Positions 54,301-62,155 of a stretch of 62,155 nt of DNA are shown here, in pieces. The notes below the pieces were generated by a model that was given only the letters and a program-made list of their open reading frames with translations, did no database searches and was not told the DNA's origin. The stretch lies in assembly GCA_019677205.1 (NCBI GenBank), contig JAAMXY010000259.1:1-62155 (forward strand), written 5' to 3'. Every line of letters starts with the position of its first letter. Position 1 is the first letter of the stretch. Source of the stretch: Pinguiococcus pyrenoidosus. Its lineage: Eukaryota > Sar > Pinguiophyceae > Pinguiochrysidales > Pinguiochrysidaceae. The position numbers were made by a program, and so were the translations under genes.

Positions 54301-55913
54301 ATATCGTTGCGAATCTGCAGGTGCGCCATGGCGCGCTGCCTCGTCCGCGACGCCCGCGGGACGATGGGCGACACGGCCTCGTTCGCTTCGATGAAGCGAA
54401 GGAGCGCCCCGACGTCATCCACCTCCTCCTGCACGTCATCGTCCATCGAGACGATGGACTTTTTGATGAAGGTCCGGAACGATTCGTCGCCTCCGAGGTT
54501 CTCCGAGGTGGGCTGATTGCTCTCCTTGGCGAGAAGCTCCAGCGTCCGGCAGGCACGGGAGGAGGACTCGAAGCCCTTCTTCAGCTTCGCCGCGAAGGAG
54601 ACCCTCTCCTCCAGGTCCTTGGCGGCGCTCTCCGGGCTGTCATCGGGCACCGAGCCGATCGCCATGTCCACGTACTCGGTCATGGACCACATGGCATCAC
54701 ATCTGTCCACCGGGCAGACGCGCCGGGCCATCTTGAGGATGAGCACCAGCAGGCGATTGCTCTTCTGCGCCAGGCGGCTATCCTGCTGCAGTCCCAGCGC
54801 GATGAGGCCTTCGAGGAGGCCGCAGTGCAGAAAGGCCGCGATCAGCAGCGAGAGATACGGATCGAGCAGATGCACGGCTGCGGTGAGCTGCATCCCTCCG
54901 ACGCCGGCGCCGGTGTCGCCGTCGAGGCCCGGGTGCTGGTCGGTGACCCACATGGGCGTGAGCGGCTCGATCACGGACAGCACGGCGTCCACGATGGCCT
55001 GCCGCGTCAGGGACTGGACGCTGGAGTCGCGGAGCAGAGCAAAGAGCGACGTCATCGCCTTGGGGTCCGACGCCAGCAGAATGAGGCCGCTGTAGGAGCG
55101 CAGCATCATGACGAAGGCGTTGCGCGACGTCCTCCACTTCTCCAGCTGGACGGTGTCCACGCAGTCCAGGTCGGTGTACGTGCTGAGGAGCTGCTGCAGC
55201 GTGAGCTGCGGCCGCACGTAGCGTCGCGTGGCGTCCTCGTTGAGCAAGTGGAGCAGCGTGAGCGTGATGGCCTCCGCCATGTCCTCCACGCGGTGGTCCA
55301 AAACGGCGTCGAAGAGGTCCTTGATGCCGTCCACCGCCGCCACCAGGTCCGGCCGCCGCATGGCCATCTCGCGGAGGGTCTCCAGCCCGACGCGGCGCAG
55401 CGAGTCCGGCTTTCCATGGCACAGCGCCACCACAGCATGGGCCAGCGAGGTCGGCATGAGCTCCGGCGCCACCTTGAACACCTCCCTCGCGAACTTGAGG
55501 CCCTGCATGCGCTCCACCAGCAGCTGCGGCGGCTTGGCGAGGCAGGCGGCCATCAAGAAGTCGAAGCGCTGCTCCAAGAAGGCCAAAACGCAGCGGCGGT
55601 CCACCAAAAGATAGCGACACATGCGCAAAGTGGCGCACACCAAAGGCGAGGGCGCCTGCGCCACGAACTCCGCCAGCTTCTGCACCACGAGTTCCGTCTC
55701 TGACGACTGATCGGCGAACACCTTGAGCGGCTCGCGCATGTTGGCCATCTTCAGCTGCGCACTGATGGCGTTGATGTGCTCGATAAGGCCATTCTGAGCC
55801 CCGCGCTGGCTCAGCATGGCGCGGCAGTTCAGGGCCAACTTCACCACCGCGCGGTCCAGACTGCTCGGACTGGCCACCGCATTGTTGGGCGGCGACGCGT
55901 CGTCGCTGTACAT
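51342..55913 (-). CDS. RICTOR: RICTOR homologue (TORC2 subunit)
   Basis: RICTOR is the defining scaffold of TOR complex 2. The protein has 1523 residues in one exon from the ATG at 55913 (MYSDDASPPNNAVASPSSLD). The N-terminal armadillo-like region is recognisable (LIEHINAISAQLKMANMREP, LRMCRYLLVDRRCVLAFLEQ, RREMAMRRPDLV-like repeats, VIEPLTPMW), then a middle block (GCGCKLFTLLVCQSEGLRFM; LNYLTKTIMGQLDYSFSGFFS). The C-terminal RICTOR_V-type region is the clearest: DDGCEYLERTGVAEYLLRIV, RRAALWALGHIGSSVTGWSL, LSLRGASYSVLGLLSLSN, YTRGWDRASMQ. The tail (RHEAPRSATKRHEAPEEKV) comes from an 11-bp DNA repeat. Upstream codons to 55958 are open but lack an ATG. RICTOR is generally reported missing from plants and red or green algae. 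Confidence 0.9.
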   Translation of the reverse strand: MYSDDASPPNNAVASPSSLDRAVVKLALNCRAMLSQRGAQNGLIEHINAISAQLKMANMREPLKVFADQSSETELVVQKLAEFVAQAPSPLVCATLRMCRYLLVDRRCVLAFLEQRFDFLMAACLAKPPQLLVERMQGLKFAREVFKVAPELMPTSLAHAVVALCHGKPDSLRRVGLETLREMAMRRPDLVAAVDGIKDLFDAVLDHRVEDMAEAITLTLLHLLNEDATRRYVRPQLTLQQLLSTYTDLDCVDTVQLEKWRTSRNAFVMMLRSYSGLILLASDPKAMTSLFALLRDSSVQSLTRQAIVDAVLSVIEPLTPMWVTDQHPGLDGDTGAGVGGMQLTAAVHLLDPYLSLLIAAFLHCGLLEGLIALGLQQDSRLAQKSNRLLVLILKMARRVCPVDRCDAMWSMTEYVDMAIGSVPDDSPESAAKDLEERVSFAAKLKKGFESSSRACRTLELLAKESNQPTSENLGGDESFRTFIKKSIVSMDDDVQEEVDDVGALLRFIEANEAVSPIVPRASRTRQRAMAHLQIRNDIKMSLDLAMEKHVLEDQLNRSKVKVNKNWRYWDWDAISEALESTLNNPDRLREASTTKFIKRLAGFFCRRHGEVSEFARLQWKHENLKYVGCGCKLFTLLVCQSEGLRFMETDNRGGIAKLLVTELEVAIGRGPHASAILSPAALAETMSREYFTIISAISEVAHGRDYLSDSKLEEQLERLGDYTSLNYLTKTIMGQLDYSFSGFFSRRLFEDWMAKRNRDLRLYGSTVLRALLRSHVVELEEWAVQVLVDLAQEDHLEVAESAVSTLEEASLTIRYLNAIVQKRPNIAHIPSAESLLYRLTSCPAGFHTLSQSQWMTSAMEAWRGPALVKYVMKVESALGKIFVEANRASSEKRDAFSHLTSTIHKHVGFGRPPQSVGTAVRVQSPIPLYLHAIDSVEAGQVRNQIAHLLRLPWHGKIKISSGKAQMARGLLEGHFDASAIRASALSFEDDPLDQGAMRVRLNVTSSTILNTVSERDVEAEQDHPGILVGPHQTLSVSLKIGSRPLDRFGSLGVAENVGNILANWSSARAQSGAASLPAASSFLSASHNSSGDRGNSYLPGSLRSMSSLDEEMPAGFGSADEMEADDFNDWCSFSPEERQKVTEKLLQLGTTQELVDTGDAADDEFWVTLEGSPARFIFSGLRKALRDSFAGDWTLKAVDFVFKQEPGTPRNIPLPVHFLGEVAKTDDGCEYLERTGVAEYLLRIVRGIDADDTEKKNLHGEDPGPTPWAKPGCAPPPSLLRRAALWALGHIGSSVTGWSLIQDLDQDFLDFVISMTTSADCLSLRGASYSVLGLLSLSNMGAHALYTRGWDRASMQTVGVCLPSQLGRLFDPVECTFAGSPALAADGTVDGVPLGKLADYMTPEERDVYVLARRLCNLKDSKQTTKDLRRLSTGRNTKKTFQSQRLLLLIHHLLASYRFSLNARRVLLGYFAENNCEFDSRALDGLVRRLKSQQHNADATGAQPRHEAPRSATKRHEAPEEKV
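51358..51402. repeat. 11-bp tandem repeat at RICTOR C-terminus
   Basis: Four copies of GGCGCTTCGTG in tandem. With an 11-bp unit the repeat cycles through reading frames, so the encoded tail varies (RHEAP, RSATK). Confidence 0.85.
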
Positions 55914-56382
55914 GGTTTTCAGAGGGGGCGGCGTTGGGTAAAGGCGCCGAATAAACACACAAATGACGCTTTTGTCTTGATCTCAAAGCCTTCTTGGTTC
56001 CGGCGTCAAGACGAGGTGTTGGCTGCTTGTGCGACAGCGGATATGAAGGGCTCAGAACTCAGAATTCTTATCTTCGCTCAGTACCGGGATTTTATTGGAG
56101 GGACTGATGCGGAGATTTATAGTATTTGGGTAGGGCGTTCACGGATATAATTAATTGGTCATAAGTTAACTATTACTATAGATGATATCAGGTATTCATT
56201 CTTTAGAATTTTTGTGCTTGTTCGAAAGAGCTGGAGGCGTTCCTCCGGAAGGTTCCGGAAGGTCTTTCGTGAGTAAGCTAGAGTTCAAACGAGAGAGGCT
56301 GCAACGAGTTGATTAGTCGTCAGCTCGTGTGTGGTGAGTGCGAGGTGTGTGAAGTTCTTCGACAACCTTCCCGTCACTAGAG
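55914..56382. promoter_or_regulatory. Divergent intergenic region upstream of RICTOR
   Basis: 469 bp. AT-rich island at about 56130-56215 (ATATAATTAATTGGTCATAA, ATAGATGATATCAGGTATTC). No supported gene. Confidence 0.45.
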
Positions 56383-56745
56383 ATGAACTCAGGAGCGAGC
56401 GATGAGGCGTCAGCCACATCAGCGGCCCCGCCACTGTCTCCAGAGACACGGAAGCGGACAACGGAGGAAGCTGCGGTCCGCGCGGTTCCGACTCCTCAAG
56501 GAGCCCGGTCAATGGCTGCTCAAGGCACGCTGACCGAGGAAGGCCTTTTCAACCTGAAAAAGCGCATTCGTGACGCCCAAGGTACCGCCGTGCTGCGCAA
56601 GCAAGGCATCATTTTGCCATATTTCGGCGGACTCTACGAGCCGCAGCCTCAAGGGATTGTTGCGAGATGGAGTTCCTCCACACGCACCTCCTCTACAGCA
56701 GCTCTGATTTCTGTCTTAGTTTTGGCAGCGCGCTCTCCGCTCTAG
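56383..56745 (+). CDS. Doubtful small ORF, 120 aa
   Basis: ATG at 56383, 120 codons. The centre looks protein-like (GTLTEEGLFNLKKRIRDA, KQGIILPYFGGLYEPQPQ), but the tail (SSSTRTSSTAALISVLVLA) does not, and I recognise no family. It could be a first exon whose partner I cannot find, since GT sites follow the PQPQ segment. If real it breaks the strand alternation seen elsewhere. Confidence 0.3.
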   Translation: MNSGASDEASATSAAPPLSPETRKRTTEEAAVRAVPTPQGARSMAAQGTLTEEGLFNLKKRIRDAQGTAVLRKQGIILPYFGGLYEPQPQGIVARWSSSTRTSSTAALISVLVLAARSPL

Positions 56746-56792
56746 CTAGCTAGCTACTATGATTCGCTGGCTGCTCCATCATAGCTAGCTAG
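56742..56792. repeat. TAGCTAGC hairpin
   Basis: CTAGCTAGCTAGCTACTATGA and TCATAGCTAGCTAGG face each other across 16 bases. The arms pair over about 14 bases with a two-base bulge. It sits at the stop of the doubtful ORF. Confidence 0.6.
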
Positions 56793-58013
56793 GAAACAGC
56801 CACATGCATGTGCATCATCTAAAAGATGAAAGTCAGGGCTCTTTCCCGGTTGCACGATTACGCCGTTCGGCATTCGAAGCCTTGGCGCTGAAGTTGAGTT
56901 CATAAAGGCCTGCCTATCATGGATGAAAGCCCCGCCCGACTCCGAGCAACGACAGAACACAGAACGAACAGAAACGAAAAATGACAAAAGTGAAGGAATG
57001 AAGGAAAGATTGGAGCAGAACCCGAATCAAAATGGTCACCTCGCGATTGGCTTCGGTTGCCGCGCATTGGCCGCAAGCGCTTGCACTCTGGCCGTATATG
57101 GTGGCTGGCAGTTCCACGTGCGCGAATCCGAATGCTGCCGAAGCTTCTGGAGAATCGAAATAAGATTCTGATCCCGGTTCTGCGATTTTCGAACTGATTC
57201 GTTGTTTGTGGCCGTAACCAGATTCCAACCTGGCAGGATTTGCTTCAGGGTTTCAGGATTCTTGGGGATTTCGGGATTTCGGGATTTCAGGATTTCCGGA
57301 TTCCGGGAGATCATTGTTTGGGGACTTACGAATTTAGGAGTGTTCGGATTTTGAGATTCTCGGGTTGTCTGATGCCTGGGGAAGGCTCGGAGACGGCTTC
57401 TTGGGACAGTCTTGGTGACAGCTTCTTGTGGGCGCGTACGAATGGCGTGCACATGGATCCGTTCGCGATGGCATGGCGCAGAAGCAGAAGCATATGACGT
57501 CAATGGTGGTGTACTCCACCGTCAATGGTCAGGCCGGCTTGTGCCGCGTCATTGGTTTGTGTCGCATGAAGAAAATTGAAGATCCCGGTTGCACGTCGAG
57601 GGCATTGGTGAAGAAATCCGAGCTTCAGAGGCGCAGCCAATCGTGCCTACGATGAACGGTCCTCCGGAGACCTGACGCGGCTATCATCGCCTCGGAGGGA
57701 TTTTCAACGCAGATAGCGTGCCGCGCCCCCCGTTTGTCTTCCGTCCCACCAATCACCGTGCCGCGCCCCGCAAATCCCTCTCTGCCCAAACACAAACCAA
57801 TCAAGGGTGTATGTACTATCCATAATCTAATATAGTCTGCTTCCCCAGAAGCACAACCCAATTATTATTTTTGTTTGTATCTTACATTATTCTAATATAC
57901 TTCATATTCAAATATCTCATCATAAGATGCATACCATTATCTCACCTTCAATGTGGGCCTCCCGCCAGGGGCATGCCCAAGAGTTACCCCCCACTTGGAC
58001 TGGGTTGGTCTGA
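56746..58013. other. 1.27-kb stretch without a supported gene
   Basis: Apart from the listed hairpin and GGATTTC repeat, it holds many CCAAT/ATTGG words (near 57041, 57065, 57551, 57604, 57634, 57747 and 57795) and an AT-rich island at about 57810-57935 (AATTATTATTTTTGTTTGTA). I see no coding frame that looks real. It is the largest apparent gap in the window and may hold a promoter, a UTR or a non-coding RNA. Confidence 0.45.
57246..57309. repeat. GGATTTC tandem repeat
   Basis: About seven degenerate copies of an 8-bp unit (GGGATTTC, with AGGATTTC, CGGATTCC and AGGATTCT variants) in non-coding sequence. Confidence 0.85.
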
Positions 58014-58017
58014 ATGA

Positions 58018-59525
58018 ATGAATGCTTTTGGCGGGCAAGGCAAGCTCGGTGGACAAAGCAAGCAAAAACCTCGGTTTTTGTTCCTCCCCGCGGCGCGCAA
58101 CTCTACCCTCCGATCTGCCTGGCTTTTTGTTCGCCCGCAGGCAACGCCGGCCCACGTCCGCTGGCCCGCATTGTGCGACCTCTCTCAGAAGCCTTCTGCC
58201 GCAGCGGCGCGCCTGGAGCTGGCCAGTGGCGGCGCTGGTGGCAGCCAAATCCAGTCGATCGCGCGCGGGAGCTTCGTCGCAGCTACTTGGAGGCACCGTT
58301 CTCGGCCGCCAAACCGCGCAAGGAGCTGGTGTCTTGTAAGCGCCTTTCTTGGGAGAGTGAAGAGTTGTTCACGCAGTCAAAGGATGGTAAGCTTGGGAAG
58401 TGGGCGCGGCAGGGCAAGCGACGCCCCGACATTGAGGTACCAGGCGGGGCTAAGAGACGCGGGCCTCCTTGCCACAGGCTGATCCCAACGCGGGCTCCGT
58501 GGACGACACCGAGGAGGAAGAAGCTGCCTTCGGGGAGCAGCCGGCCGTCGCAGAGGTAAAGGGAGCTCTGCAGACGCAAGGAGGGCTGCTGGCACCGCTC
58601 ATCTGCTGCTTTGGCCTTCGGCGCTTGCGAAGGTGGCAGACGCCGGAGAGGAGGACCTCGGCGAAGAAGACTCCGACGTGGACGAAGATGAAGATGAAGA
58701 AGACGCAGAAGGCGAGGAAGACGATGTCCCCTTGGCCACGTTCATGAAAGGCGGTCAGGAGGGGGAAGACGAGGAAGATGACGAAGGTGATGAAGACGCC
58801 GACGACGACGGCGATGATGACGACGGCGATGGCGATGAAGACGCCGACGACGAAGGGGACGAGGGGGACGAAGATGACGAGCAAGACGCAACCGCACGCG
58901 TCGAGGTCTACGACGATGGGAACGATGGTACATACTTTGGCATGCACCAGCGCTCGCGTGCATGCCGTAGCCGGGCGCTGATGATCTCCGTTGCTCTTGC
59001 TGGCCTCGCAGACTCGCAAGTCGAGGAGGGGGACGACGAAGAGGCAGTGGCGGTGGCTGTAAATATTCCTGCCGACGACGAGGACGAGGATGACGAAGAG
59101 GATGACGGGGAAGATGACGACGACGACGACGACGTCGTCGTCGAGGACGAGGACGCCGACGAGGACGCAGAGGAGGACGAGGAGGACGCAGCTGCCTTTC
59201 CAGCATCATTCGAGAAGGACGAACAGGGACCCGGGTTAGAAGCTCTGTACTCCAACATCGATGATGACGAAGAGGCAGAAGATGACGATTACGATGGTGA
59301 GTTTTTGGTTTCGCTTTGAAGGGGCCGAAAAGACGCTTGGTGCAGTTCTGCGATGCTGCAGCGAGGCACAAGGTCTTGGCATGCTCCTGTACTGTGCTGC
59401 TCCTCACCACCCCTCTTTCACCAGATGCAGACGAGGAGGACGCGTTTGAGGACAACGTGAATGGCCTTGGCAGGAATGGGGATGAAGATGACGACGATGA
59501 CCTCGATGAGGATGACCAGGAAGGG

Positions 59526-59563
<38 letters not shown>

Positions 59564-59648
59564 GGATGAAGACTTCGGGGAGCCCTTGTACAAGAAGGCC
59601 AGATATAGCGACGATCAGGAATCTCACGAGGTGCCTGCACAAGCATAA
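58018..59648 (+). CDS. Extremely acidic Asp/Glu-rich protein (N-terminus unresolved)
   Basis: The core model is firm: exons 58478-58554, 58631-58928, 59012-59297 and 59425-59648, with donors GTAAAG, GTACAT and GTGAGT (the last ideal) and acceptors GCGCTTGCGAAG, GGCCTCGCAG and CTTTCACCAG. Phases agree where checked. Over half the residues are Asp or Glu, with a run of 12 Asp. Only short islands differ (VPLATFMKGG, AVAVAVNIPA, FPASFEKDEQGPGLEALYSNI) and a basic tail GEPLYKKARYSD. Such proteins are often histone chaperones or nucleolar proteins, but no defining fold is visible, so no function is assigned. Upstream of 58478 the frame is unclear: several ATGs from 58014, a strong acceptor at 58140 (TTTTTGTTCGCCCGCAG) and donors near 58336 and 58388. 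Confidence 0.6.
59527..59562 (+). repeat. GAC trinucleotide repeat (poly-Asp)
   Basis: Twelve consecutive GAC codons in the last exon of the acidic protein. A shorter GAC run lies at 59118-59134. Confidence 0.95.
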
Positions 59649-59844
59649 CCGCAAGTTTGCCTCACTTCTCCTCCGTGTCGATGGGTGGATATCATGTTCC
59701 CACCCCCTTGCGGGACCCTTGCCTTCAACTTTGCATGGAAAGGCATTGCGACGCCATTCGACGAGTCACCCCACATGGCAAGAGGCGCAGAGCGAGAGAG
59801 AAGGAAAAGGAAGTGGTTCCTTCGCGAAGCACTACCTCTCATCT

Positions 59845-60377
59845 TCATGACGCCTGCCTCTCCACCTCCTTGATCCCCGCGACGACGCGCTTCTCGACAG
59901 AGGGAAGCATCTTGATGTGCTGCTCAATACACCTGCGGCACGCGCCCAACCGGGTGAGGAATCCGATCTGGCCTGTTCCCAGTTGCCCCTCGGAGAGATC
60001 GCTGATCTGCCATCGCACCTGGTTTGGCACTGCTCGCCAACGCTCTGCAGCTTTGCAGTGAGCGCCTCGTCTGGCCGAGACACGCCGTCGGGGATCATGT
60101 CCCGAATCTGGTCCTGGCAGCCCTGCACGCAGCGCTGGAGGCGGTTCTGCAAGTCGGTGGTCTCCATTTGCATGGTGTGCTCGATGGCCTGCATGGTCTG
60201 CATGCTGCGCTGCGCGCAATGCGCCACCACCTGCTGCGACGAGCGCCGGTCCTGGTAGCACTTGGCGATGGCAGTATGCACTTTCACCAGCCGCGGGCGG
60301 ATGTAATCCTTGTCCAAGCGGTCCGTCATCGCATTCGCCGCGGCCTGCAGGCGCTGGTGCGCCTCCTGAGCAGACAT
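59845..60377 (-). CDS. FAM136A: FAM136A family protein (CX3C, mitochondrial)
   Basis: Exon 1 is 60377-60019 and exon 2 59932-59845, joined across an 86-bp intron (donor GTGCGA, acceptor CGTGCCGCAG) in phase 2, giving 148 residues; human FAM136A has 138. Family hallmarks: an N-terminal helix MSAQEAHQRLQAAANAM, cysteines 40 and 54 in AKCYQD and AHCAQR, then two CX3C pairs, C83-C87 (RCVQGC) and C117-C121 (QCQTRC). The second pair is completed only by splicing, which supports the intron. The end HIKMLPSVEKRVVAG matches the family tail. CX3C/CX9C-type proteins are usually imported into the mitochondrial intermembrane space; the human protein is mitochondrial. It is convergent with the acidic protein gene. 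Confidence 0.87.
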
Positions 60378-60854
60378 GTTGGGCCACTTGAAGATGCTGC
60401 TTCCCACCCTCGACTTCTTTGGTCTCTGCCGCAAAGCGAAATGCGATGGAAAACCCGCAGTGGATCCCTGAGGCCTCTCTCCACTTGTGCCGCAGACACG
60501 GGACGCGATCGCTTTGGGGTGCGTCCCGGATTGGCGAAATGCAGTTGCAGTGGCGACGATCGATATGGTGTGGACCCAGCATCGATCTGCCGGGAGTGAT
60601 CAGAACAAGAGCGTCAACACTGGCAACGAGAAAAACAAAAACCGAAAGGCAGACGGACAGAGACCACCAGACGCACAGGACAGAGAGCTCTGGCTAGAAA
60701 GCGCGCTTTGCGCTTTGGGAGTCAAGAGAGGGCTTCCGTGGCGCTGTCGATCTCTTCGCTGGCATCGGACTCCCTTCTAGAACACAGCAGACTTGCCAGC
60801 GAGAGGCGAGCAAAGGGCGCGCTTTGGACAGAGAGTCTCTCCCGAGTTCAGTAG
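60378..60854. promoter_or_regulatory. Divergent intergenic region, FAM136A / HAD gene
   Basis: 477 bp between divergent starts. An A-rich patch (AACGAGAAAAACAAAAACCG) lies near 60627-60646. No repeat, tRNA or extra gene is evident. Confidence 0.4.
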
Positions 60855-62112
60855 ATGCCAAACAATGCAGCTCCAGCGGCCGCCCTGGTCTTCGTCGCCA
60901 CCGTAGTGGTGTTCCTCATGCGGCGCTACGCTTCAGGAGAGAAGTCTTCGAAGCGGCGCATCTGTACGCTGTCTCGGGTGAGTACTTCAAGGCTTTCGTA
61001 AGAAGCGTTTGTGGCAAGAAGAAGGCGTCTCTTATGCACATTCAAGATCGAAAGTGCCTCATCGCAAGCGGAACATCTTAGGAGGAAGTGGCCGGACACG
61101 CTCTATTTTTGGACTGCGATGATACGCTGTACTTCAACGACTGGGTATTGGCCAGGGAACTCACCGGCTGCATTGACAAGTACTGCGTGGAGGAGCTGGG
61201 CCTGAGTCCCGACCGCGCCTTTGAGTTGTACAAAATGTATGGGACTTGTCTTAGAGGCCTGCAAATTGAGAAGGTCAAGGTGAGCGTCTTGGAATGTGTG
61301 ATTGATGTCTTCCTTGGAAGCGCTTCTGCAGTGATGGCGATGTGAGGAGATTAGATCATGCATCGCCTCATCGTATGTCGTCGAAATGGCCGCTGCTGCT
61401 ACCACGCAGGGGTTTGAAACGGAGGATTTCTTGGCCAAGGTGCACGATCCGATCGTCCCGAGTCTCCAGCGCCTCATCCAGCCGGATGGGAAGCTGCAAG
61501 AGATGCTGAAGCGGCTTCGGGCGGACGTCCGCGCGAGGGTCTTCACCGCGTCGTGCTCGGAGCATGCCACGCGGTGCCTCAAAGCCTTGGGCATCTACGG
61601 CATGCTGGTGAGCTTCCTTTTGTGGCTTTATCTCTCCTGCGATGCCCTTCTGCTTGCATTTCTTCATGATTCTTCAGCAAACGACACCGCTCACGATTGT
61701 TCTTTGGGTTCGTTTTCTTGATACCTCAACCCTCGACGCAGATCGACGCGGAGAGACCCATCATCGACGTGAGGAAAGTCGACTTTTACACCAAGCACGA
61801 CAACGAAGCCTATGGTATCGCCATGAAACTAGCAGGCGTGACCGATCCGAGCCAGTGTTGGATCGTAGATGACTCGTGGACGAACATCAGGTATCGTGTG
61901 CTCATGCCGCTGCTGACCGGATGATCTGTGAGGAATTCATCAGTCGTGGGACTTCACGCAGAATTGCGAAGAAGAACGGTTGGAATACGGTTCTGTGCGG
62001 CTCCATGGCGCGCGACGGGCGGCCCGCCGCGGTCGAAATGGCGGACCATGCGGACTACATCATCGACTCCATCCACGACTTGGGCCGCGTCCTCCCACAG
62101 TTCTTCGACTAG
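60855..62112 (+). CDS. Membrane-anchored HAD pyrimidine 5'-nucleotidase-like protein
   Basis: HAD-superfamily hydrolase of the Sdt1/pyrimidine 5'-nucleotidase group. Five exons: 60855-60977, 61082-61279, 61410-61607, 61742-61890 and 61962-62112. Donors are GTGAGT, GTGAGC, GTGAGC and GTATCG; introns are 104, 130, 134 and 71 bp; all phases agree, 272 residues. Motif I is LDCDDTLY (Asp52, Asp54), motif II FTAS (Thr153) and motif IV IVDDS (Asp216, Asp217). ELYKMYGTCLRGLQIEK in exon 2 matches the cap region of yeast Sdt1 and plant relatives. Exon 1 adds a hydrophobic helix (AALVFVATVVVFLMRRY, about residues 7-24), a likely signal anchor absent from soluble Sdt1. The substrate is not defined by sequence. 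Confidence 0.85.
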
Positions 62113-62155
62113 GGCACGTCCTCGGTTGCTGACGACGGCCATCGCAAGGAGTCTC

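Noticed and set aside
52818-55703. Open frame of 961 codons on the + strand opposite RICTOR
   Set aside because: Arg/His/Leu/Val-rich text with no domain; a mirror of GC-rich third positions in RICTOR, whose strand shows clear family motifs.
1-62155. tRNA or rRNA genes
   Set aside because: I looked for GGTTCRA B-box words in the intergenic regions and found none with a matching cloverleaf.

Overview
This is nuclear DNA from a microbial eukaryote with a compact, GC-rich genome. The evidence is direct: about 20 large genes, many split by short GT-AG introns (mostly 64-134 bp), eukaryote-only families (RICTOR, SKI2, sacsin, CLPTM1, ELMO, DENN, U-box, E1-like, SELENOK) and no operons. A UVR-motif protein with a hydrophobic N-terminus hints at a plastid. 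RICTOR (TORC2) is generally reported absent from plants, green algae and red algae. Plastid, RICTOR, a selenoprotein and strict strand alternation together would fit a stramenopile-type alga, but this is only an inference; I cannot name the organism.

Layout. 0.1-12.8 kb: an unknown protein with a Thr-Pro tail (+), a DENN protein (-), a small helical protein (+), AP endonuclease 2 (-), an Arg/Pro-rich protein (-), a TMEM184/OSTalpha-type membrane protein with a long coiled coil (+), and an ELMO-domain protein (-). 13.2-29.3 kb: one uninterrupted 16-kb exon for a 5359-residue sacsin relative that ends in a U-box. 29.5-38.4 kb: a UVR protein (-), CLPTM1 (+) and SKI2 RNA helicase (-), the last carrying a 64-N assembly gap inside a duplicated 91-bp block. 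39.1-47.0 kb: a protein with a degenerate U-box-like segment (+), selenoprotein K with an in-frame UGA (-), a shortened E1-like protein that seems to lack the catalytic cysteine domain (+), and a MINPP-type inositol phosphatase (-). 47.5-62.1 kb: an inositol polyphosphate 5-phosphatase (+), RICTOR (-), a doubtful small ORF (+), a very acidic protein (+), a FAM136A homologue (-) and a membrane-anchored HAD nucleotidase-like protein (+).

The genes do not form one pathway, but there is order. Neighbours alternate strands almost perfectly, so promoters are shared between divergent pairs and 3' ends meet between convergent pairs, sometimes 14-82 bp apart. Several divergent intergenic regions hold an AT-rich island. 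Two inositol-phosphate phosphatases (MINPP type and 5-phosphatase) lie head to head across 491 bp that contain a perfect 16-bp inverted repeat. Protein quality control and ubiquitin themes recur (U-box sacsin, E1-like protein, U-box-like protein, SELENOK), and SKI2, RICTOR and CLPTM1 are conserved single-gene components.

Intron positions were read by eye from splice consensus, reading phase and family similarity. They have not been tested against transcripts.
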